This document shows, piece by piece, positions 58,096 to 64,000 of a stretch of 64,000 nucleotides of DNA (positions within the stretch are counted from its first letter, which is position 1; every line of letters starts with the position of its first letter). Under the pieces are notes generated by a model, which had not been told where the DNA came from, ran no database searches, and worked only from the letters and a program-made list of their open reading frames with translations. Source of the DNA: Bacillus sp. EB106-08-02-XG196. GTDB taxonomy: Bacteria; Bacillota; Bacilli; Bacillales; Cytobacillaceae. The position numbers and the translations under genes are program-made. Location: positions 248,296 through 312,295 of the forward strand of contig NZ_JABWSY010000002.1 in assembly GCF_013396335.1 (NCBI RefSeq), read 5' to 3'.

Positions 58096-59452
58096 AAATG
58101 GCAGCTTCTTCTTCTGTAAATACTTCAAATTTAACTGGTTCATCTTCAACAATTCGGACAAATTGTCCTTCATTATGAGGATAGCCGGCTTTTGAAATCT
58201 TCACTTTTACAAGTTTACCAATCATTTCTTCTGTTGCAGGGAATACCACTTTCAAATAATTATCTGTATATCCTACATACAGTCCCTCGCTGAATTCTTC
58301 TTCGGGTATCACTTCTAATACGTCACTTTCAAATTTCGAAGCATATTCCTTAGCTAATTGATCAGAAAGAGCAATTAAACGGTGCACTCGCTCATTTTTA
58401 ATCTCTTCGTCCACTTGGTCTTCCATTCTGGCAGCAGGTGTTCCTGTACGCTTAGAATAAGGGAAAACATGTAGTTCAGAAAATTTATGTTCATTAATAA
58501 AATTATATGTTTCCATAAATTCTTCTTCCGTTTCACCAGGAAAACCAACAATTACGTCTGATGTTACAGCAAGACCAGGAAGTACTTCTTTAAGGCGGTC
58601 TAATCTTTCGCCAAAGAATTCCATCGTATATTTACGACGCATTCTTTTTAATACTGTATTTGAACCTGATTGAATTGGGATATGCAAATGACGAACAATA
58701 ATATTTGAGTGTTTAATTACTTCAATTACTTCATCACTGATTTGACTTGCTTCAATAGAAGAAATTCGGAGACGTGCAAGTCCCTTCACCTGAGCTTCTA
58801 AATCACGAAGCAACAAGGCTAGGTTGTAATCCTTCATATCCTCTCCATATCCACCTGTATGAATTCCGGTTAATACAATTTCTTTGTAACCAGCATCCAC
58901 AAGCTGCTGTGCTTGGCGAATGACTTCCTTTGGATCACGAGATCTCATTAGCCCGCGTGCCCATGGGATTATACAAAAAGTACAGAAGTTGTTACAGCCT
59001 TCTTGAATTTTCAATGAAGCGCGTGTACGATCGGTAAATGCAGGAACATCAAGCTCTTCATAGACACGATTCTTCATGATATTACCAACACCATTTATTG
59101 GCTGGCGTTCTGTTTTATACTGTTCAATATATTCAAGCATTTTTACCCGGTCCTGTGTCCCAACTACGATATCAACGCCAGGTATTGCCATAATTTCTGC
59201 AGGTGATGTCTGCGCATAACATCCTGTCACACAAATAACGGCGTCAGGGTTTTTGCGGACCGCACGGCGAATCACTTGACGGCTTTTTTTATCGCCTGTA
59301 TTTGTAACCGTACAAGTATTAATGATATATACATCAGAGATTGATTCAAAATCAACTCGTTCGTAGCCTTCTTGCTTGAACAATTGCCAGATTGCTTCAG
59401 TCTCATAATGATTCACTTTACATCCAAGTGTATGAAAAGCGACTGTTGGCAT
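58094..59452 (-). CDS. mtaB: tRNA t6A37 methylthiotransferase MtaB
   Basis: The 452-residue radical-SAM enzyme adds a methylthio group to t6A37 in tRNA. The N-terminal cluster cysteines are in TLGCKVN, INTCTVT and VTGCYAQ. The radical-SAM motif is CNNFCTFC, and a TRAM domain closes the protein (about 380-440). I start at the ATG at 59452 (MPTVAFHTLG), nine bases after GAGGAG. It is last in the dnaK-dnaJ-prmA-rsmE-mtaB group. Confidence 0.95.
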   Translation of the reverse strand: MPTVAFHTLGCKVNHYETEAIWQLFKQEGYERVDFESISDVYIINTCTVTNTGDKKSRQVIRRAVRKNPDAVICVTGCYAQTSPAEIMAIPGVDIVVGTQDRVKMLEYIEQYKTERQPINGVGNIMKNRVYEELDVPAFTDRTRASLKIQEGCNNFCTFCIIPWARGLMRSRDPKEVIRQAQQLVDAGYKEIVLTGIHTGGYGEDMKDYNLALLLRDLEAQVKGLARLRISSIEASQISDEVIEVIKHSNIIVRHLHIPIQSGSNTVLKRMRRKYTMEFFGERLDRLKEVLPGLAVTSDVIVGFPGETEEEFMETYNFINEHKFSELHVFPYSKRTGTPAARMEDQVDEEIKNERVHRLIALSDQLAKEYASKFESDVLEVIPEEEFSEGLYVGYTDNYLKVVFPATEEMIGKLVKVKISKAGYPHNEGQFVRIVEDEPVKFEVFTEEEAAI

Positions 59453-59457
59453 TGTAT

Positions 59458-60210
59458 TCATCTCCTCATTAATTCAAAATGGTAGGAAATCGCCGCTAGA
59501 GCATACAGTGGCGCAGTTTCCGTTCTTAATATACGCGGACCTAATCCGCAAAGGACAAAATCATTGTCCCGTAGTACGTTAACCTCTTCTTCAGCTAGTC
59601 CACCCTCAGGACCAAATACCAAAAACAGCGATTCCCCTGGTTTCATTTTTTGTAATGTTGCTGAAAAAACAGATGTTTCACCATTTCTGCTCTCTTCTTC
59701 AAAAGCAGCTAATTTATAATGAAAATTTTTGCTTTTCTCTATCAAAGCTTTAAAATTCATTGGGCTGATAATTTCAGGGACAAATCCACGATGGGATTGT
59801 TCTGCTGCCTCTTTGGCAATTTTTTGCCATCTCTCTACTTTTTTACCGGCTTTTTTATCATCCCATTTTACGACGGAACGACGGGCAGAAAAAGGAATAA
59901 ATTCGCTGGCACCAAGTTCAGTACCTTTTTGAATAATCCATTCAAGTTTGTCCCCTTTTGGAAGTCCGCTGGCAATCGTAATTGAAATAGGAAGCTCTGA
60001 CTTCTCATCTTTCCATTGTACAACGTCTGCAACGACTTGTTCATCGGTAATTTTTGCAATTTCACACACTGCACCATTCCCATTTGGATCAACACAAATG
60101 ATTTTGTCTCCGATTTCCATACGCATAACCTTGATAATATGGTGGCGGTCATCACCATCAATCACAAAACTATTTTCATTTGCTCGTTGTTTAACAAAGT
60201 AGCGTTGCAC
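59458..60210 (-). CDS. rsmE: 16S rRNA m3U1498 methyltransferase RsmE
   Basis: The 250-residue SPOUT-fold enzyme methylates U1498 of 16S rRNA. An N-terminal PUA-like domain precedes the knotted SAM site with FGPEGGLAEEE and LGPRILRTETAPLYAL. I start at the GTG at 60210 (MQRYFV), matching the B. subtilis start and seven bases after AGAGGGG; the GTG at 60219 touches that site. Confidence 0.95.
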   Translation of the reverse strand: MQRYFVKQRANENSFVIDGDDRHHIIKVMRMEIGDKIICVDPNGNGAVCEIAKITDEQVVADVVQWKDEKSELPISITIASGLPKGDKLEWIIQKGTELGASEFIPFSARRSVVKWDDKKAGKKVERWQKIAKEAAEQSHRGFVPEIISPMNFKALIEKSKNFHYKLAAFEEESRNGETSVFSATLQKMKPGESLFLVFGPEGGLAEEEVNVLRDNDFVLCGLGPRILRTETAPLYALAAISYHFELMRR

Positions 60211-60284
60211 ACGATGCACCCCTCTAAAAGATTTTACTCTTTATTGTACTGCATTAAATCTCACTTTTAAAGCAGTGAAATAGA

Positions 60285-60308
60285 AAAAAGGGGGTTTATC
60301 CCCTTTTT
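60285..60308 (-). terminator. Terminator after prmA
   Basis: AAAAAGGGG pairs with CCCCTTTTT; a T run follows on the minus strand. It lies between prmA and rsmE and may make read-through partial. Confidence 0.78.
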
Positions 60309-60314
60309 TAAAAA

Positions 60315-61256
60315 TTATGTCCTTTTAGCGATAATTGCAACCCAATCTTCCATCAAGATGGTTTCAATGATTTCAAATCCAGACTGAACGAGTCCTTCTT
60401 TTACTTGATCTTTCTTCTGCTGAATAATTCCTGAGGCAATAAAAGTTCCTCCAGGCTTAACAACACGTGCTACATCATCTGTGAAACGTAGAATAACTTC
60501 CGCTAAAATATTTGCAACGACAACGTCAGCAGAATTCTCTTCTACACCATCTAATAGATTATTTTGCGAAGTGGCTACTTTGTCGCTTACTTTATTAAGC
60601 TTGATGTTGAGTCGCGCTGAAGTTACAGCAACTTCATCTAAATCATAGGCACGAACATCCTCTGCGCCTAACATGGCAGCAGCAATACTAAGGACACCCG
60701 AGCCAGTACCAACATCTATTACCCTGTCACCCGGCCTAACAGATCTTTCTAATGCTTGAATACACATGACCGTAGTCGGATGCGTTCCAGTTCCGAAAGC
60801 CATCCCAGGATCCAGTTCAATGATTAATTCATCACTGCTGACTGGCGTGTATATCTCCCAAGTAGGAACAATCGTAAACTTCTCTGAAATTTTAACAGGA
60901 TGGTAATATTTCTTCCATGCTGTTGCCCATTCTTCTTCATTTACTTCACTAATGGTTACTTTATTTATTCCAATATCGATATTGTGGATGATTAGATTAT
61001 TAATGGATTCTTTAATACCATCCACGGTCTCACCTAGAAAGCTGTTAACAGGTAAATATGCTTTAACGATAACACCTTCTTCAGGGTAATCATCTGGATT
61101 GAGTTGGTAGATTTCCCCGAACTGATCTTGCCTTTCCTTTGTTAGCTCAAAAGGATCTTCAATAACTACACCGCTGGCACCGGCCTCGTGTAAAATATGT
61201 GATATTGGTTCAATCGCTTCGTTTGTAGTGTGAATACTAAATTCAGACCACTTCAT
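60315..61256 (-). CDS. prmA: Ribosomal protein L11 methyltransferase PrmA
   Basis: The 313-residue SAM-dependent enzyme methylates L11. The N-terminal L11-recognition domain (about 1-110) is followed by SAM motif [19 protein letters not shown] and [12 protein letters not shown]. It lies 18 bases after dnaJ, as in most Bacillus genomes. Confidence 0.95.
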   Translation of the reverse strand: MKWSEFSIHTTNEAIEPISHILHEAGASGVVIEDPFELTKERQDQFGEIYQLNPDDYPEEGVIVKAYLPVNSFLGETVDGIKESINNLIIHNIDIGINKVTISEVNEEEWATAWKKYYHPVKISEKFTIVPTWEIYTPVSSDELIIELDPGMAFGTGTHPTTVMCIQALERSVRPGDRVIDVGTGSGVLSIAAAMLGAEDVRAYDLDEVAVTSARLNIKLNKVSDKVATSQNNLLDGVEENSADVVVANILAEVILRFTDDVARVVKPGGTFIASGIIQQKKDQVKEGLVQSGFEIIETILMEDWVAIIAKRT

Positions 61257-61273
61257 TCTACCAGCTCCAATCC

Positions 61274-62404
61274 TTACTCGCCTTTAAAGGCTCGTTTTAC
61301 TTTTGAGAAAAAACCTTCTTCATGTTCACCAATTGGTGAATTTCCACTAAGTTCTGCAAATTCACGAAGAAGATGCTTTTGTTTATCCGTTAACTTAGTT
61401 GGAGTAATAATACGGACGATTATGTGCTGATCCCCGGTTCCATATCCGCGTACATTTGGGATTCCCTTACCTTTGAGTCGGAATTTTGTTCCTGTCTGTG
61501 TACCAGATGGGACCTTAACTTTTACTTTGCCATGCAAGGTTGGGACTTCAATTTCATCTCCGAGCGATGCTTGAACAAAGGTGATAGGCATTTCACAATA
61601 AACATCGTCGCCATCTCTTTCAAAAAACTCATGCTCTCTTACGTGGAAAACTATATAAAGATCACCAGATGGACCTCCGTTTATACCGGCCTCACCTTGT
61701 CCAGAAATCCTTAACTGTTGTCCATCGTCAATACCTGCAGGAATTTTCACATGAATCTTTTTGCGTTTTTTCACCTTACCACTACCGCCACAGGTAGCAC
61801 ATTTATGCTTAATTTCTTTTCCTGTGCCATTACAATGGTGACAAATACGGCGATTGACCACTCTGCCAAAAGGTGTGTTCTGTTCAACATTTAACTGTCC
61901 TGTTCCATGACAGTGCTGACATGTTTCAGCTTTTGTTCCTTTTTTAGCACCAGATCCGCTGCATGTACCGCAGGTTTCTTCACGTGGAATTTCAATATCT
62001 GTTTCTTTTCCAAATGCTGCTTCCTCAAACGAAACTGTCATCGTGTACTGTAAGTCAGCACCTTGTCTAGGGGCATTAGGATCACGCCTGCGTGATCCTC
62101 CGCCGCCACCGAAAAACGTATTAAAGATATCCTCAAAACCACCGAAGCCGCCGCCGAAATCAGCGCCGCCTCCAAAGCCTTGGTTTGGATCGGTATGACC
62201 AAATTGATCATAATGTGCCTTTTTTTGGTCATCGCTTAAAACCTCATAAGCTTCAGCAATTTCTTTAAATTTATCTGCAGCATCGGACTCTTTATTAATA
62301 TCAGGATGATATTGTTTGGAGAGCTTCCGATATGCTTTTTTAAGTTCATCCTTAGAGGCGCTCTTACTGACACCTAGCACCTCATAGTAATCCCGTTTAC
62401 TCAT
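61274..62404 (-). CDS. dnaJ: Chaperone DnaJ
   Basis: The 376-residue cochaperone stimulates DnaK ATPase and holds unfolded proteins. The J domain (about 1-70) has QYHPD. A Gly/Phe region follows ([16 protein letters not shown]), then four zinc repeats of the CxxCxGxG type (about 145-215) and two substrate-binding barrels. GGGAG lies eight bases before the ATG at 62404. Confidence 0.97.
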   Translation of the reverse strand: MSKRDYYEVLGVSKSASKDELKKAYRKLSKQYHPDINKESDAADKFKEIAEAYEVLSDDQKKAHYDQFGHTDPNQGFGGGADFGGGFGGFEDIFNTFFGGGGGSRRRDPNAPRQGADLQYTMTVSFEEAAFGKETDIEIPREETCGTCSGSGAKKGTKAETCQHCHGTGQLNVEQNTPFGRVVNRRICHHCNGTGKEIKHKCATCGGSGKVKKRKKIHVKIPAGIDDGQQLRISGQGEAGINGGPSGDLYIVFHVREHEFFERDGDDVYCEMPITFVQASLGDEIEVPTLHGKVKVKVPSGTQTGTKFRLKGKGIPNVRGYGTGDQHIIVRIITPTKLTDKQKHLLREFAELSGNSPIGEHEEGFFSKVKRAFKGE

Positions 62405-62470
62405 GATTACCACTCCCGAATCTTTCACATAAAGATTATTTTAACATCTATAAGAAGATGATTGCAATAA

Positions 62471-62491
62471 GAAAAGCGCAAGGCGCTTGCT
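62471..62491. repeat. Fragment of intergenic repeat A
   Basis: GAAAAGCGCAAGGCGCTTG, in the dnaK-dnaJ gap, resembles the end arm of the repeat at 24805-24922 and forms a small hairpin (AAGCGC/GCGCTT). Confidence 0.45.
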
Positions 62492-62536
62492 CATCGGCTA
62501 TAGCTGAACAATAATTTGTCTATACCCTTAACAAAG

Positions 62537-62572
62537 AAAAAGCCAAAGCCCCTTTGCTGACTTTGACTTTTT
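62537..62572 (-). terminator. Terminator-like hairpin after dnaK
   Basis: On the minus strand AAAAAGTCAAAG pairs with CTTTGGCTTTTT (one G-U) around a 12-base loop. It lies between dnaK and dnaJ and would reduce the level of dnaJ relative to dnaK. Confidence 0.85.
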
Positions 62573-62592
62573 CAAAAATTACATAGCCAATT

Positions 62593-64000
62593 CTATTTTT
62601 CGTCCTTGACTTCTTCAAATTCAGCGTCGACTACATTGTCATCCTTAGGACTAGCATTTCCGCCTTCTGCACCTTGTGCTCCTTGTGCTGCCTGAGCCGC
62701 TTGTTCATAAAGCTTAACCGTTAACGCTTGGACAATTTCTTGTAAAGCGTCTTTTTTAGCACGGATTTCTTCAAGGTCGTTTTTCTCAATTGCTTCTTTT
62801 AAAGCATCTTTTGCTTCGTTAGCTTTTGCAACTTCAGAAGCATCCACTTTATCTTCTAAGTCTTTTAATGTTTTTTCAGTCGTAAACACTAATTGGTCTG
62901 CTTCATTGCGAAGTTCCACTTCTTCTTTACGCTGTTTGTCAGCTTCAGCATTTTCTTCTGCTTCTCTAACCATTTTTTGAATTTCTTCATCAGAAAGACC
63001 AGTTGAAGATTTAATTGTAATTTGCTGCTCTTTATTTGTGCCAAGGTCTTTAGCACGTACATTAACGATACCGTTCTTATCGATATCAAAAGTTACTTCA
63101 ACTTGTGGAATTCCACGTGGTGCTGGTGGAATATCAGATAATTGGAAGCGACCTAATGTTTTATTCAGATTCGCCATTGGTCGTTCCCCTTGAAGAACGT
63201 GGATATCAACGGCTGTTTGATTATCAGCAGCAGTAGAGAACACTTGAGATTTTGACGTTGGGATTGTTGTATTACGGTCAATCAACTTTGTGAATACACC
63301 GCCCATTGTTTCAATACCAAGTGAAAGTGGTGTAACGTCAAGTAATACTACATCTTTAACATCACCTGTGATTACGCCCCCTTGAATGGCAGCACCCATT
63401 GCTACTACTTCATCTGGGTTAACCCCACGGTGTGGCTCTTGACCAGTTGCTTTTTTGATTGCTTCCTGAACAGCAGGAATACGAGTTGACCCACCAACGA
63501 GAATAACTTTATCAAGTTGTGATGGAGATAAACCAGCATCACTTAATGCTTGGCGAGTTGGTCCCATTGTCCGCTCAACAAGGTGAGCAGATAGCTCATC
63601 AAATTTAGCTCTTGACATTGTCACTTCAAGGTGAAGTGGTCCAGCTGCTCCAGCAGTGATAAACGGTAAGGAAATTTGAGTAGAAGTGACACCTGATAAA
63701 TCCTTTTTCGCTTTTTCTGCTGCGTCCTTTAAGCGTTGTAATGCCATTTTATCTTTAGAAAGGTCAATGCCATTTTCTTTTTTGAATTGTTCTACTAAGT
63801 AATCAATAATTACTTGGTCAAAGTCATCTCCGCCGAGACGATTGTCACCAGCAGTTGATTTTACTTCGAATACGCCATCTCCAAGTTCAAGGATGGATAC
63901 GTCGAATGTACCGCCGCCAAGATCGTAAACAAGCACAGTTTGGTCTTGATCTGTTTTATCTAGACCGAATGCAAGTGCTGCAGCTGTCGGCTCATTGATA
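62593..64000 (-). CDS. dnaK: Chaperone DnaK (Hsp70), 5' part cut by window edge
   Basis: The visible 469 residues cover the middle of the ATPase domain ([37 protein letters not shown]) and the full substrate-binding domain ([20 protein letters not shown]), with an Ala/Gln/Gly-rich C-terminal tail. The start lies beyond the right edge. It folds and protects proteins in heat stress together with DnaJ downstream. Its HrcA/CIRCE control region is outside the window. Confidence 0.98.
   Translation of the reverse strand, partial: INEPTAAALAFGLDKTDQDQTVLVYDLGGGTFDVSILELGDGVFEVKSTAGDNRLGGDDFDQVIIDYLVEQFKKENGIDLSKDKMALQRLKDAAEKAKKDLSGVTSTQISLPFITAGAAGPLHLEVTMSRAKFDELSAHLVERTMGPTRQALSDAGLSPSQLDKVILVGGSTRIPAVQEAIKKATGQEPHRGVNPDEVVAMGAAIQGGVITGDVKDVVLLDVTPLSLGIETMGGVFTKLIDRNTTIPTSKSQVFSTAADNQTAVDIHVLQGERPMANLNKTLGRFQLSDIPPAPRGIPQVEVTFDIDKNGIVNVRAKDLGTNKEQQITIKSSTGLSDEEIQKMVREAEENAEADKQRKEEVELRNEADQLVFTTEKTLKDLEDKVDASEVAKANEAKDALKEAIEKNDLEEIRAKKDALQEIVQALTVKLYEQAAQAAQGAQGAEGGNASPKDDNVVDAEFEEVKDEK

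Overview
The window is AT-rich chromosomal DNA from a Bacillus-like firmicute (family Bacillaceae, endospore former). This is shown by near-continuous synteny with the dnaK to yqgW stretch of the Bacillus subtilis chromosome, read here from yqgW at the left edge to dnaK, cut by the right edge. Other pointers are strong GGAGG ribosome sites, frequent GTG/TTG starts, intrinsic terminators after almost every operon, a T-box, a Fnr with a C-terminal Fe-S cluster and the sporulation genes yqfC/yqfD. The species cannot be named from sequence alone. Several features differ from B. subtilis: a single-chain glycyl-tRNA synthetase, phoU at the end of the pst operon, ldh and a DUF92 gene inside the yqg cluster, znuC-znuB-zur as one operon, and a NfeD protein without its protease domain.

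Layout. 1-11.7 kb: yqgW, lipoprotein yqgU, LysM/M14 peptidase yqgT, glcK-yqgQ, an unrecognised membrane-anchored protein overlapping rhomboid protease gluP tail to tail, ldh with a candidate Rex site, DUF92, 5-formyl-THF cyclo-ligase, L33, and a glycosyltransferase/DUF4912 pair. 11.8-16.4 kb: pstSCAB-phoU behind an 11-bp-phased Pho box. 16.4-25 kb: pbpA, MFS yqgE, sodA, fnr, yqgC, yqgB, yqfZ, ispG. 25-33 kb: yqfX, yqfW, zinc uptake operon znuC-znuB-zur, an IS200/IS605 insertion (tnpA, tnpB and a probable omega-RNA end), yqfT, nfo, cshB. 33-41.5 kb: yqfQ, ispH, yqfO-trmK, cccA, then the dnaG-sigA macromolecular-synthesis pair and a decayed yqxD. 41.5-53.2 kb: ccpN-ppsR, T-box/glyS, recO-yqzL-era-cdd, dgkA-ybeY-pgpH-phoH-yqfD-yqfC. 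53.3-64 kb: nfeD-floA-yqfB, rpsU-yqeY, a Na/Pi-type transporter, deoC, and dnaK-dnaJ-prmA-rsmE-mtaB.

How the genes work together. Most of the window is core housekeeping: chaperones, ribosome and tRNA modification, replication and transcription initiation, isoprenoid synthesis (ispG, ispH), phosphate and zinc uptake, carbon-flux control (ccpN/ppsR), second-messenger turnover (pgpH), and repair (nfo, recO). Accessory DNA is limited to the IS605-type element at about 28.2-30.4 kb and at least two families of non-coding, hairpin-forming intergenic repeats.

I found no clearly undescribed multi-gene system. The most interesting signals are a terminator hairpin that contains the yqfC ribosome site and runs into its start codon, the intact TnpB element, a MITE-like repeat, the DUF4912/glycosyltransferase pair, and the pseudogene yqxD.
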